Origin: Bremia lactucae
Lineage: Eukaryota; Oomycota; Peronosporomycetes; Peronosporales; Peronosporaceae
NCBI RefSeq assembly: GCF_004359215.1
Contig: NC_090616.1
Span: forward strand, 3,833,212 to 3,895,796
Direction: 5' to 3'
Length of the DNA stretch: 62,585 nt
The translations under genes were made by a program, and so were the position numbers. Below are positions 30,389-40,746 of this stretch, piece by piece. The number at the start of each line of letters is the position of its first letter. The first letter of the stretch is position 1. The notes beneath the pieces were generated by a model, which was given only the letters and a program-made list of their open reading frames with translations, searched no databases and was not told the DNA's origin.

Positions 30389-30770
30389 CGCGAGTGGTGC
30401 CTCACGTCGCTTCACGCACACTAATACGTGCAGAGGAAGACTCTCTTTAGAACACTTTCTCTAAAGAGAGTTATAAGTAAACTGTATTTAATATAATACA
30501 GTGCTTCTGTTTCTATCTACTTAATACCAACTTAATTATAAACTAATACATAACATGTAATAAAGTCTTTTCTGTATCTCTTTTTGTGTGCGTCCAGTGC
30601 TGACGGGGGACCGCGGAGCAAGTAGATATAATGGCAAATATCTTGCAATGGATAAGCTGTTCGAAAATTACTATGTAAAGTAAAATTCTCCAACTCTACC
30701 TTTTGTTAATTAATATATTCATTAACAACCTTTTAAGTGTTAATTTCACGTAAAGATACACCTCGTTACA
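30389..30770 (-). mobile_element. LTR-III, truncated 5' LTR of element E
   Basis: On minus it starts TGTAACGAGGTGTATC at 30770 and follows the 24924-25367 sequence, but stops about 60 bp short of the usual end and joins retropepsin sequence directly. Confidence 0.75.
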
Positions 30771-30990
30771 GGCGATTGGCGGCGTTAATTTTAACTTAAA
30801 GTAACCAGTAATATTTAGTATTATTTCCTGTAAGAGGAAAAAATATTCTTATTTTATATAAGAAGAAATAAGATAAAATGTACAAATAATTATCTTTATT
30901 AATTAGTTGACTTGATTCATCCAATGTTATCAAATTTGGAAATATTGACGCAACGAGACATTAGTTCGAAGAGTGATATAATTCAACTGT
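30771..30990 (+). mobile_element. LTR-II scraps upstream of the CRN gene
   Basis: TATTTCCTGTAAGAGGAAAA to CAACGAGACATTAG follows the plus-strand LTR-II at 52680-52840 in order (A/T-rich, ATCAAATTTGG, GACATTAG). The first 40 bp (GGCGATTGGCGGCGTT) match LTR-II on the other strand. Sequence from about 30990 to the CRN promoter is unlike any LTR here. Confidence 0.55.
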
Positions 30991-31067
30991 TGCACTGCGT
31001 CTCCTGTCGAACTGGAAGAAGTGGAAAGTTCTACGGAATTTCTCAGTTAAAGCTTAAATCATTAATT

Positions 31068-31083
31068 TCACTTTTCAATCTAT
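31068..31083 (+). promoter_or_regulatory. Oomycete Inr/FPR core promoter of the CRN gene
   Basis: TCACTTT at 31068-31074 fits the initiator YCAYTYY. CAATCTAT follows two bases later and resembles the flanking promoter region (CAWTTTNYY). The start codon is 75 bp downstream, a normal oomycete leader length. Confidence 0.6.
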
Positions 31084-31148
31084 GCTGTTTACAACCTCAA
31101 GGGATAATCTGCGGCGTTTAGAGTTCCCAGAAAGACAAAACACGTATA

Positions 31149-33455
31149 ATGAAGCTCTTATGTGCCATAGTCGGAGAGAGAAGCGTATTCCCTGTGACCA
31201 TTGACGAAACGAAGTCAGTGGTGGCCTTGAATGACGCTATCAAAATTAAAAACTCAAACAAAATAAAATGCGATGCTGCCGAACTCGAGCTGTACTTGGC
31301 GAGAAAGGGGAACGCGTGGCTGTCAGATAGCGAGCCGAGTGCACAGCAACTTATAAAGGGAAATGTGGATGATGACATCGAAAGTATGCTTGATTGCAAG
31401 CCATTGATGTCAACTCGGTCTATCCAGCGTTATCTAAACGAAAACCAAATGCCCGCGCCGCAGCCAAGGCAAATTCACGTGCTGGTAGTGGTCCCACGAC
31501 AAATTCTCTCTATTTCGCGGAACAGCAAAACCGCGAAAACTGTGGAAAGGTATGAGACTCTTTCCAAGACACTTGCTAGTCAACAACAAGTCGAGTCACT
31601 TTCGAAAGCAATCCGCTCAATTCTCGAGAGCAAAGATGAGGTTACACCATTTGTCGTTTTGGAAAGCTCGTCTGGTATGGGAAAGACGCAAATGGCATTC
31701 AACTTGGACGCCACTGGACAATTTGATATTTATCACATAATGTGTGACAATGTCGATGATAAAGGACAAGACATTAGTGCAGCGTATGCATCACGTAGCC
31801 GCGTTTTCGAAAATTGCCTGAAAAAAGACTTTGAAATGACGAATGGGCCAAATACGGGCAGCATTATGTTATTGCAAGGTGAAAATTATTTATCTCTTTA
31901 TGGCTTTATCTATGCTGCACTGCTCGAAAAAAATGAATTGGAAACAGCTGTTTGGACTCGTAACGATGTCAATCAGGCACTCAAAGATCGTGTTACGAAT
32001 GGAAAAAAGCCCTTTATCTTTTTTCTAGATGATTTTCCGCGTGAAATTGATCGAAAAGCCGCATCAAACGATCGTTGGGCTTACGATAATAGACGTCGCC
32101 TTCGTCTCATGCTAAACGTATTTCGATCGTTTGGTCTTGTTGTGGTAGTCAGCTCCACGAGTGGTACGGCACGAGGTTTGACTTCGGTTTCCTCTGGATC
32201 GCGATGTCCTGCGGATTATCTGTGGTGCATAGTGCACCCACTTTTACCTCGCACCGTAATTGGCAGTGATGTTCAAATACTACCAACGGTTTTCCAAAAC
32301 ATTGTCGCGAATAGTCGACCGCTCTTCGCTGAGATTGCTATCCAGTATATACGGGAAAATCCGTGGAATGTCGGCAATAATACAGCAAATTACTTAAATG
32401 CACTGGTTGGACATTTGGCACCACTATTGGCCCGGAGGAAGCAAAGACGACATCACGAGTTTGAAATTGGTCAGCTATGCTTGTTGCTCTGCTCGAGTTG
32501 TCGTGTTGAAGACGGTAAATTGAATTTGATTGACAGTCATTATGCTTGCTTAGATGAAAAGAGGACATTTAGGCTGTTTCTGAAGGCAAATGGCAATTCT
32601 TACAAAGCCGACGAAGCCGAATTCGATTTTGAAGACAGAAGAAGCTGGAAATGTCGTAGTGTGTTTCCTCACCCGTCGAATGACGTCCTTCTTTACTTGA
32701 CTCTGACGGGCGGTATGTCATATCGTCCGTTTGACCTTTCCTTGCGTGAGGTCTTTTTGTCAGTGCCGACTACAACAATGTATTTGCATGATACCAACGA
32801 GCCTATGGACGAGAAGCAGCGTTTCGAAGTGTTCGTGTTCGCGGCTGTCGTGTTGGCGAGTCATGTTGCCGGACTTGGTGGGGTGGCATTCCCGACATTT
32901 TTGGGTCGGCTTTTGTACGAATTGGGCGTTAAGTCACAAGATGTGAAGATAGATTTTCCTGTAGGATTTGAGACACGCGGGAATTGGGTCGTTCCATTCT
33001 TGTCTCCTCCAAACGTAAAATGGCCAGCTTGGCTGCTTAATGACGAATTAAAGTTGGACAATTTCGTCCAAACTGCCAACAGTGAAACGATCGACTTTCG
33101 TATTGATTCCGGGCTGATATCTGGCGAATGCAACGACGAGGAGCAGCCTCTGTCGCTCGAGACAATAAGAAAGATTCTGTCGCGTGTACCGGCTGAATCC
33201 AAACTGCATTTGGTAGTGACGAGGGGATTGCAGAAAGAATATTTTATAAGGGAAGAAACATATGCAGCATTTGTGCGAGAACACAATTTGGCAACAATGG
33301 ATGTCTATCGCGTTTCATGTGGTTCGAAGCTAGAGGAAATTGTTGGGATAGAGAATCAAGAATTGCACAAAGTACAGTGCATGGATGATGGTAGCACGAA
33401 GCACTGTGAAAAAAAGCTCGTCATTTTCGTTGAGATTGGCAATGGAAGAATCTAG
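31149..33455 (+). CDS. Crinkler (CRN) family protein with P-loop NTPase domain
   Basis: 768 residues, one uninterrupted exon, the only long intact gene of the right half. Residues 1-110 form the ubiquitin-like CRN header: F-P-V near 14, L-Y-L-A-R-K at 48-53 (the LFLAK-type motif), A-W-L at 56-58, and H-V-L-V-V-V-P at 110-116, which ends the header. A STAND-like NTPase follows: Walker A S-S-S-G-M-G-K-T (173-180) and Walker B F-I-F-F-L-D-D (289-295). The C-terminal part (about 600-768) has F-R-I-D-S-G-L-I-S-G-E-C-N near 650-661, which may be a changed restriction-nuclease-like active site (usual E-C-K). CRN proteins of oomycetes act in the host cell, often in the nucleus; some similar proteins act inside their own cell. 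There is no clear classical signal peptide. Flanked by retroelements, as typical for effector genes. Confidence 0.85.
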   Translation: MKLLCAIVGERSVFPVTIDETKSVVALNDAIKIKNSNKIKCDAAELELYLARKGNAWLSDSEPSAQQLIKGNVDDDIESMLDCKPLMSTRSIQRYLNENQMPAPQPRQIHVLVVVPRQILSISRNSKTAKTVERYETLSKTLASQQQVESLSKAIRSILESKDEVTPFVVLESSSGMGKTQMAFNLDATGQFDIYHIMCDNVDDKGQDISAAYASRSRVFENCLKKDFEMTNGPNTGSIMLLQGENYLSLYGFIYAALLEKNELETAVWTRNDVNQALKDRVTNGKKPFIFFLDDFPREIDRKAASNDRWAYDNRRRLRLMLNVFRSFGLVVVVSSTSGTARGLTSVSSGSRCPADYLWCIVHPLLPRTVIGSDVQILPTVFQNIVANSRPLFAEIAIQYIRENPWNVGNNTANYLNALVGHLAPLLARRKQRRHHEFEIGQLCLLLCSSCRVEDGKLNLIDSHYACLDEKRTFRLFLKANGNSYKADEAEFDFEDRRSWKCRSVFPHPSNDVLLYLTLTGGMSYRPFDLSLREVFLSVPTTTMYLHDTNEPMDEKQRFEVFVFAAVVLASHVAGLGGVAFPTFLGRLLYELGVKSQDVKIDFPVGFETRGNWVVPFLSPPNVKWPAWLLNDELKLDNFVQTANSETIDFRIDSGLISGECNDEEQPLSLETIRKILSRVPAESKLHLVVTRGLQKEYFIREETYAAFVREHNLATMDVYRVSCGSKLEEIVGIENQELHKVQCMDDGSTKHCEKKLVIFVEIGNGRI

Positions 33456-33832
33456 TCTCCAGAATTCGATTTGCATGCTGTTTGCGTTATAATCAATACT
33501 ACTTGTTTTGACGTACATTCCATACAAATGCCGACTATATCGTAGGGAAAGTTTTTTTTACCTCTTTCGTTAAGCTGGTTTTTACGATATAATACATTCT
33601 TTCTCTAAAATACTACGAAGACACCGTTATGAACAATTAATGCGCCTAGGTTGGAATAATAAAAAAAAACTTGTCCCATTATATCATCAATTATTATTGA
33701 AAAATAAATGAAATTTAAATTAATTGATAATAATAATAATTCAATAGACATTTAGATAATTTATTTGACGCAAACTCCGAAGCGTGTAATCTTCGACAGG
33801 AGCTTGCTGCTCAATATAAGGCGAAGCAACGA
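33456..33832. other. CRN 3' flank, nothing recognised
   Basis: A/T-rich sequence with no open frame of note or element similarity, ending at the LTR-II start at 33833. Confidence 0.5.
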
Positions 33833-34701
33833 TGTAACGAGTTGTATCGTTAAATAAGTATTATTTTCTAAAAGAGGAATAAGTAATATTATGTTCCATG
33901 AACAGAAATACGATAAAAAGTACTAATAAATATCTTTTTTGATTAGTTCCTAAATTAAAAAATTTGGTAATATCGAGGCAATAAGACATTAATTCTATTG
34001 ATTGGTGTTGATTCAAGTTTTAATCAAACGCGCCAATCATTACAAGACACGATTGTGGGGTGCGCAATTTTATGACTCTCACGTCCGTATTTCCGTCCAT
34101 AGCCCAGCTATGAACGAAAACATCGTCGAAATAACTTTGTGCGAATTCATGCACGGGTCTTAACAGATTCAGTACGCATATGTTGAATGTTGGGGGGGGC
34201 CCTTACTAAGCCCCTGTGGTATTACTAGCCATTCCTAGAGCATCCCACTGGGAGTGCTCACTGCTGTGTACGGGATGTCCCGTATATATTTTTCAAGTCG
34301 AGGCCGTCCTTGTCCTTGAAATATTTCACAGCCGCTGAATTCCTTGAGATCAGCAGAAGCTAAGGAATCAAAGCCTGCATCGATCGCTGTGCTACTCGCC
34401 CTTTAATCGAACTTATAACCTGTTGAGGTATGCTTTGCATGCATAGGAGGCGCCATACATAGTAAGTTACATATATAATAAATTCAGAAGAAGCTTGCGA
34501 ACAAAACCACATACATTAATACAGTTTTACTTTTTCTCTATTCTTACGCCTTAAACTAGACCTTAAGCTAATTTACCTTAGCTTTATAAGAAACCTTTCT
34601 CTGTACCTTTTTGTACGTGAAGTTTCGAGGAACCGCACCTTCACTGTAATCAGTAGGTTGACTAGTACTGTTATTATTACTAGCAAAGGTGCCTAGTTAC
34701 A
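33833..34701 (+). mobile_element. LTR-II split by an RT fragment
   Basis: Starts TGTAACGAGTTGTATCG at 33833 and ends GGTGCCTAGTTACA at 34701. Between about 34072 and 34440 it is interrupted by RT sequence on the minus strand (S-Y-F-D-D-V-F-V-H-S-W-A-M-D-G). The flanking LTR sequence (GGGTGCGCA / TAGGAGGCGCC) is otherwise continuous with other copies. Confidence 0.65.
34072..34440 (-). pseudogene. RT fragment inserted in LTR-II
   Basis: The minus strand gives F-N-I-C-V-L-N-L-L-R-P-V-H-E-F-A-Q-S-Y-F-D-D-V-F, homologous to 37973-38254 of element D. No promoter or ends of its own; probably copied in as filler DNA during repair. Confidence 0.65.
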
Positions 34702-34879
34702 AATGACCGGATAAGGTTAAAAAAAGCCTTCAAGAAAAAGAGGAACGCAGGCGTTTACCTAGAACTGTTCGGTTGACTTTGAACAATTGTATTAAGGACC
34801 TGATGCACTTGATTCACAAAAAAGCTTCATTAGACCAGTCTGGCGTAAACACAATGCAATTGGTGTGAATCCTTAGTCA

Positions 34880-35480
34880 ATTCAAGATGCCGTGATTGAA
34901 AAAAATGATCTTCTCAGCATGTGCCAATAATTGCTCGAGCAGCGCGTCTTCTACACCAACTTCATGCTTTACAACTATGCCGCGGTTGGTCCTCTTTAAG
35001 AGCAACTTAACTCGTTGGTCTGGTAGGACCATTGATCGATATCAACTTTCATTTTTGACTCATCCAGACTTCACAAGTCTAGTGACGACAAAACGGAATT
35101 CTTCATTGATACCGTTTCCAGCATCGACGGTACACATGTAAGCGGGCAAAGGATGTCACTCCTTCGTTCCAAGCTTGGGAAGCATTCGTACAGAGTGATC
35201 GTAGCACCGGCCGCGAGGTCTGGCATGAAAACCCGGTTTATTCTCCGTGACCGGTTCGATAAAAAAACCGTAAGCGGTGCACGCTTGAAGCCGCACCGAT
35301 TGTTTAAAGAGGCATGAATACCTTGCCTCTCGTGGGGGAGTGATGCCATGCTGATTTAAAGGCGCAGGTCATGCCTCAAGGAGGCATTGTCCCTTGAAAA
35401 ACCACATTGAAGGGCGATCATTTCTTGTGAGATGCGCAAAAGATTGAAAACTTACGAGCGCGGGAAGCGCTCGTTTTCTG
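34880..35480 (+). pseudogene. Antisense ORF of element D (3' part)
   Basis: Plus-strand pieces H-K-S-S-D-D-K-T-E-F-F-I-D-T-V, then V-S-G-Q-R-M-S-L-L-R-S-K-L-G, D-R-F-D-K-K-T-V-S-G-A-R-L-K-P-H-R-L and I-P-C-L-S-W-G. They align with the copies at 5.9 kb and 26.3 kb and run against the minus-strand chromodomain at 35545-35705. The N-terminal half is missing and replaced by LTR-II. 34702-34879 shows nothing I recognise. Confidence 0.5.
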
Positions 35481-35544
35481 ATGGACCCTCTGTCTAGGAA
35501 AATTAGTCTTGTCGTACTGTGCGACGAGACTCGGAACGTCCATC

Positions 35545-36000
35545 TTCAATTGGAAACAAGGTTCTCAACGACCATGCGAGGTGGATACCCCTGCCAACGA
35601 ACGAAGTAATTCGCTCGAACCCTTTTCACCTAGCGGTGGTTTAGGAGGCGTTCAACAAGGAAACGCTTTTCACCACTCGAATCCGTCAATGAATGTGGAG
35701 AGGAAGTAAAAATCGGGTCGTCTCGTTCGCCAAACACGTGACTTAGATCGTGTCGTCCATTATTTACGGGAGGACATGGAACAATTCTGTCGTCGCTGAA
35801 ACGCGACGACGGTTGACGGTATTTCCCTCGAACAGTTGCAGAACGATGCGCAAGTTGCGGTCGAACAACTTGCGAATGAAAGGACACACGGACCGATATA
35901 CTTGAGCAGTAATTTACTGCCCACATTCGTCACTACATGTTTTGGAAGGTTTCCGTATCCAGTAGGACTAGATCGTGAACTTTAAATGAATGAGCGTTTA
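35545..36000 (-). pseudogene. Chromodomain and integrase C-terminus of element D
   Basis: Minus-strand S-G-E-K-R-F-L-V-E-R-L-L-N-H-R at 35630-35700, with the W-x-P-R-S end at about 35550. Upstream in pol order, V-T-N-V-G-S and the F-I-G-P-like strand at 35890-35945. Frameshifted several times. Confidence 0.65.
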
Positions 36001-36299
36001 AGCTCCTGCCTGAGGGCCATTTCTGTCGATCCACCGCATGAGCGATGAAAATTTTGTACGAAACGAACCACAGTTTCTCTACTTTGCAGAAATTCTCCTG
36101 CTGACAGGTTTTGTTTTTGTCTTCAGTGCGATAGATTGCACGGCGGAGATGTCATTCTCCTCTTTACTGAGAGCATTATTGTTCTAGAAAATGTTTTTGG
36201 TTTTGTTCCTGAGTCTTTTAGCATCGTTATCAAGGCCAGCAATAACATTATTGGAATTGCTGAGTTTGGCCACATTACCGTTGATTAGATCAACATTGG

Positions 36300-37130
36300 T
36301 ATCTTTCATATTGACCTTAGGGCTAATGCGTGATGAGCAAGAGCTAGAAGGTTCTTTGCTCGTGCGAGTCCTCCCCTAATATAAGAGATACTCCTATACA
36401 AGGTGTGTATGAGAGGATGGCTTAAACCGTTCACAAAAAACGGTGTATGCTTTGTAGAAGGATGCACTGTATTGTTTATGGCAAATTCTACCATCGGCAA
36501 GAACTCGCCTCAAATCTAAGAAGAATGGACGTTTCCGCGAAGTATCTCTTCGAGACTACGGTTTGCCCGCTCCGTCGGACGATCTGTTTCAGGATTGTTA
36601 AAAGTTGACATTTTGAACTGCCTTTTAGTGATTTAAACAAAATTTGAAAAACCTCCGCCGTTGATCTAGAGACTCTATTTAAGACCAGTTCGGAAGGTAA
36701 TCCATGGAGTCGAAATAGCGTGTCAACAAAGACACAAGCACAGCCTTTGGATGTGATCGACTTTAGGACGGCACCAAGATGTACCATCTTGCTAAAACGG
36801 TCAACAAAAACAAGAATATTATTATTTTTGTGGGTGTCTTCGGGGAATTCGATGACGAAGTCCATAGATACGGACTGCCAACACTCTATCGGAACAGGCA
36901 GAACGGAGCACGGGGTGAAGCACAAGGCTTCATTCGATGACAAACTTCGCAAGCAGGTATGTACTTGCGGACGAGCTCATAGTGGCGTGGCCAGTAGAAG
37001 TCCGACTTATCCTGAGATAAGTCTTCACACGTCCACGATGTCCACTTGTTGGAGCATCGTGACACTCATACATGATGCGCAAGCGCAAATCATTGTGAGT
37101 CGGGACGGGTGTCGCCGGTAACGGCTGTGT
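36300..37130 (-). pseudogene. Integrase of element D
   Basis: Core at 36488-36952: S-V-S-M-D-F-V-I-E-F-P-E-D-T-H-K-N-N, V-D-R-F-S-K-M-V-H-L-G, L-F-R-L-H-G-L-P-S-E-L-V-L-N-R-V (the S-D-R-D aspartate position has changed). F-A-I-N-N-T-V-H-P-S-T at 36306-36500, where catalytic Glu would lie nearby. H2C2 part to 37130. Confidence 0.7.
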
Positions 37131-37199
37131 AATACAATAAGCCGTTACGTGTTGTGTATCGATCGGATGACGAACGATATAAAGCCGGTCAATCTTTAA

Positions 37200-38254
37200 A
37201 AGATTTTTCGGATGGATTCATTTGATAATCCATTAATTGCAGAAGGTCTTTATTTTCTGTGTAGGCTTGTTTTATGTCATCAAACAAGGTGAAGACGGAA
37301 CACTCATAGTAAGTGTTGCAACAGTGGGATTATTTTCACTGTTGGAGTGCACTGCCGACTCGAAAAAGGGTCGGCGTGATAACGCATCAGCAACGAGATT
37401 AAGTCGTCCTGGTTTATATTCCTCGGAAAAATTATACTCCGCGCAAAAGGACAGCCACCTCGTCATTCTTTGCGAGAGGTGTGGGCTATTTGCCGCCGTG
37501 CGTAATGACGCATGGTCCGTATATACATAAACGGTCTATCTCCGAGGAGATAACCAGTGCATACTTCATGACAAGACTTTCTTGTCATGCACTAGGTAAT
37601 TGCATTCAGCACGTTGCAGCTGACGCGATTGGGAAAAGACGACGCGCTCCGCGCCGTCTGTATCGTATTACATTAACGCACAGCCAATTGCGAAATTGCT
37701 GGCGTTTCAGACCACATGAAATCGTCTGTCGTGATCTGCAATCGCCAAGATGGGCGATTGCATCAAGCTTTGCTTGATACCTTCAAAGGAACGCTGGCAA
37801 TCAGCGTTCCATTGCGATTTCTCGTCTTTTTTCAAGAGACGAGAGATGAATTGTCGTCCCGGCATAATTGCGGGAGTACTTGTGCAAGTACGCCGCTAAT
37901 CCAAGGAACTTTCCAATTCCCTTGACATCAACTGGAACTGGCTAGTCGGTAATTGCCTTGATCTTTTTGAGATCACCCAAAAAGTGTTATTTCGCTTGCA
38001 GCGAATATGCACTTCTTGAGACTTGCGTACAACTTATGCTTTCGCATAAGTGTAAGAACCTGACGAACGTGAGTTTTATGAGCTTCCACGTCCGTCTTTC
38101 CGTTCATGGCTCGGCTATGGACGAATACATCGTCAAAATAAATCCTTGCGAATTCTCGCACCGGTCTCAACAGATCCGTTACGCATTTGTTGAATGTTGC
38201 AGGGGCTTTACTAAACCCCTGTTGCGTTACTAACCAATTTTTAGAGTAACCCAC
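37200..38254 (-). pseudogene. RT palm to RNase H of element D
   Basis: 37973-38254: F-S-K-A-P-A-T-F-N-K-C-V, then I-Y-F-D-D-V-F-V-H-S with both catalytic aspartates at 38126-38140, and V-L-T-L-M-R-K-H-K-L-Y-A. RNase H pieces at 37272-37900 (L-A-I-A-D-H-D-R-R, then A-E-Y-N-F-S-E-E-Y-K-P-G-R-L-N, A-D-A-L-S-R-R-P). The RT motif is intact but the flanking frame is broken near 38254 and 37960. Confidence 0.75.
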
Positions 38255-39581
38255 TGGGAGTACTCACTGCTGTGTACGGGATGTCCCGTTCACGCAAAAG
38301 AATCTGATAAAATCCATCCATCAGATCCATAGCCGAAAAGATGGTACTCTTAGACATACCATCTATGATTAAGTCTTTTCTAGGTATCGGCGTTTGATCC
38401 GGTACCGTTGCAGCATTCAGTTTATGGAATGTGTGCACTATCCGCCACCCTCTTGTGGCCTTTCGCACACAGAAAGTCGGAGAGCTATTTGGGGAGGTTG
38501 ACTCCCTTACATGGCCCGCTTTTAATCGATCGGCAAAGAATTTGTCGATCGCAAGTACTTGTTCACGAGGCAGTAGCCACTGCTTCATGACACAGTACTT
38601 CGAGCCCGGTTTGAGCTCGATCTCATGTCGAGTGCCTTTATCCTTAGGCAACTCGCATGGAACTGTTTCAGGGAATACATCCCTAAATTCTAACAAATCC
38701 TTATATAAAGGATTTGTCTTAAGTGACTCCCAGGATTGAGTAGTATATATCTCAATCCGAGTCTTCACATCGAGGACACTTTCGTCCATCGATGAGCTGC
38801 TGAGAACCCGATCGTTCTTCGGAGGCGCATACAGAACAAGAGCATAAGCGCCTTCTCTGTCATTAACCAAGACATTTAATACCTCGGTTTCTTCCTGGGA
38901 TTTATCCATAGGTTGTCGAGGGATCAATCCCTCGGGATGCTGAAGTCTAGTCACTTCAGCACCAACTATTTGAGGAGATTTTTCTTCAAGTACGAGGGGA
39001 CTTATCCCCTCAGCATCTTCCGAGTTTGATTGCGCTATCACAGTCGGGTCCTCTACGGTCGACTCTCTACTCGACCTAGCTTTATCGTGTTGTCCATTTT
39101 GGACAACCGGTATATTTCTTGAATATCGCCCGTTAGGCGTACATTTATGTCTCAATCCACTCGACGTATTCGAGTGGTGGACCTTCGGCGCTGCCTGTGC
39201 ATTCGCACAGCCGCCGGCAGCTGACTCCACAGGGTGATTTGTAATCACAATGTGATCTTGTGCAGCCTTACTAACGAGCGTACCACAAGTGAGGCCATCG
39301 CACTCACTCGTAGTATATCCACACGCTTGTGGACACTCCAAGACGTTCATCAGATGGCCATCTGATGAACAAGTGGCAGGCATCTTTACGGATCGATGCT
39401 GCCAGCTGATCCTTGGCTCATATTTTCTGAGCCAAGGTAAACCTAGGATGACATCAAATTTGTCATCCAAATCCAGTACGATGAAATCATCATCGTACTG
39501 TAAATCTTTTAACGTGTAGTGAAATTTCACTACGCGTTTCATTACTGTTATCGATGCGCCTGTCGCTAGACGCACCGTCAT
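38241..39581 (-). pseudogene. Retropepsin and RT N-part of element D (446 codons open)
   Basis: The longest open retroelement frame in the window. V-R-L-A-T-G-A-S-I-T-V, V-L-D-L-D-D-K-F-D-V-I-L-G-L-P-W-L-R-K-Y-E-P (retropepsin C-part), a 170-residue Ser/Glu-rich linker, then RT: F-P-E-T-V-P-C-E-L-P-K-D-K-G-T-R-H-E-I, K-Q-W-L-L-P-R-E-Q, S-P-T-F-C-V-R-K-A-T-R-G-W-R-I-V, D-L-M-D-G-F-Y-Q-I-L. The tract stops just before the palm motif. Confidence 0.8.
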
Positions 39582-39599
39582 CCTCGTTGGAGGGATGTC

Positions 39600-40174
39600 G
39601 CGCTCAACATATTTGAGCCTACGACCTCTAGCGACTGGCGACGAATAAAATTATTCAACGCTCCACAGTCCACTATGGCTCTAAGTGACAAATCATTTGT
39701 CCCTTTTTACTTCAAGGTGATGAGGGATACCTCATCACCAGGTGCAGAGAGACATAATGATTGTGTGTCTGGAGCAACTTTAGTCAAGAGATTTGCAAAT
39801 TCTCTTGAGGTTGCTGGATCAGTTAGGCGTTGCGCCCCTACTGACCCCGACCGTTTTTTTGGCGGTCCGACTCGCTGTTGCGATTTCGCAACAACGTTGG
39901 ACCCGCGACCGTTGCCCTTTCGGGCATTCGGTCCATAATTACGTTTAGGACTTCTCGGTACTGGGCGGGGAGCACTACACTCATGAGCATAGTGTCCTAA
40001 CTTTTGACAGCGATTGCATTTCTGCAATCGCTTGTTGTTCGAACGCAAGTTTCTCGCTTTCGACATACGAGAGGCATTCGAAGGCTCATTGTCAGCCTGA
40101 CGATGATCAGGCGACTGTTCTGTTCTCCCAGAGTCGGCCATTTCGTCCGACTCGCATTCATAGTCGACCTCCAA
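39600..40174 (-). pseudogene. gag CCHC knuckle and protease active site of element D
   Basis: Zinc knuckle C-N-R-C-Q-K-L-G-H-Y-A-H-E-C (about 39985-40030), a complete CCHC box for packaging RNA. The protease start at about 39640-39700 reads I-V-D-C-G-A-L-N-N-F: the usual D-S-G/D-T-G has Cys in place of Ser/Thr. A frameshift separates it from 39581. The first part (E-V-D-Y-E-C-E-S-D-E-M) is homologous to the antisense ORF of element E, so it seems to be fused on. Confidence 0.7.
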
Positions 40175-40474
40175 AGAGGAGTCGCATTCACGTGGTGACT
40201 AACCACGTGCACCCGCAACATCTAGTATTGCGGGAGAAAAGGATACTGCGACAGACGAAACGTCTACCGCAAGAGACAATAATGCGTCGCCCGCGGCTGC
40301 ATGTACCGCATCCGAAGGCGCCGCCCTATTCGCATACCGCATGGACTAGTTAACCATGCGATAGAATTAAAAATGATGGTTCTAGTTAATCAATATCGTT
40401 TTCAATTAAGTGGTCTTATAGTGATCACTCTAATCAATGAAAGTCAGAGTGATGTCGTTCAAGGGAGGGGTGAT
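40175..40474 (+). mobile_element. 3' end of a plus-oriented LTR-III element
   Basis: Sequence homologous to 25368-25650 (reverse), ending with the purine tract AAGGGAGGGGTGA directly before LTR-III. No protein role assigned. Confidence 0.6.
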
Positions 40475-40746
40475 GTGAAGGGGTGTATCGTTACATAGAA
40501 TTAATACTTCAAAGGTTGGTAATTAATATATTATCTAAGAAGATAGAAAATATTTGGAAAATATAACTTTACATGGTAATATTCTAAAAGCTTATCCATT
40601 GGTGGATATACACCACTATATCCACTTTCTCCGCGGTCCAGCCAGCGCTGGGCGAGCGCAAAAAGAGAGACAAATAAGACTTTATTAGATGTTTTGTATT
40701 AGGTTATGATTGAGTTTGCACGAAGTAGATAGAAACAAAAGTACTT
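40475..40746 (+). mobile_element. LTR-III, 3'-truncated
   Basis: Starts TGTGAAGGGGTGTATCG and follows the LTR-III sequence through CTTTCTCCGCGGTCCAGCCA to AAGTAGATAGAAAC, then stops and joins gag. Confidence 0.8.

Larger units (their letters stand above)
24924..30770 (-). mobile_element. LTR-III provirus E (Ty3/gypsy chromovirus, gag and RT deleted)
   Basis: Both LTRs are on minus (30389-30770, truncated; 24924-25367, complete). In between: retropepsin (30177-30386), Ser/Thr-rich pro-RT linker (29270-30150), RT connection (29140-29230), RNase H (28500-29125), integrase (27170-28456), chromodomain (26461-26736) and a 1.1-kb 3' region with an antisense ORF (25500-26570). gag and the RT catalytic core are deleted. 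It is close to element D (35.5-40.2 kb). Flanks show no matching 5-bp duplication. Confidence 0.75.
35545..40174 (-). mobile_element. LTR-III-type Ty3/gypsy element D (best-preserved pol)
   Basis: Order on minus: CCHC gag end and retropepsin start (39600-40174), retropepsin-RT (38241-39581, 446 codons open), RT palm (37973-38254), RNase H (37200-37960), integrase (36000-37130), chromodomain (35545-35705). No matching LTRs flank it: plus-oriented LTR-II lies on its 3' side and plus-oriented LTR-III on its 5' side, so both ends are rearranged. The 37.1-37.9 kb part is very similar to 28.2-29.1 kb of element E. Confidence 0.75.

Noticed and set aside
24924..30770. Target site duplication for element E
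   Set aside because: The 5-mers outside the two LTRs (taacg and ggcga) do not match, so I do not claim a simple insertion.
31118..31399. 93-codon minus ORF at the CRN start
   Set aside because: Antisense shadow of the CRN header.
32861..33286. 141-codon minus ORF inside the CRN gene
   Set aside because: Antisense shadow of the intact CRN frame; no motif of its own.
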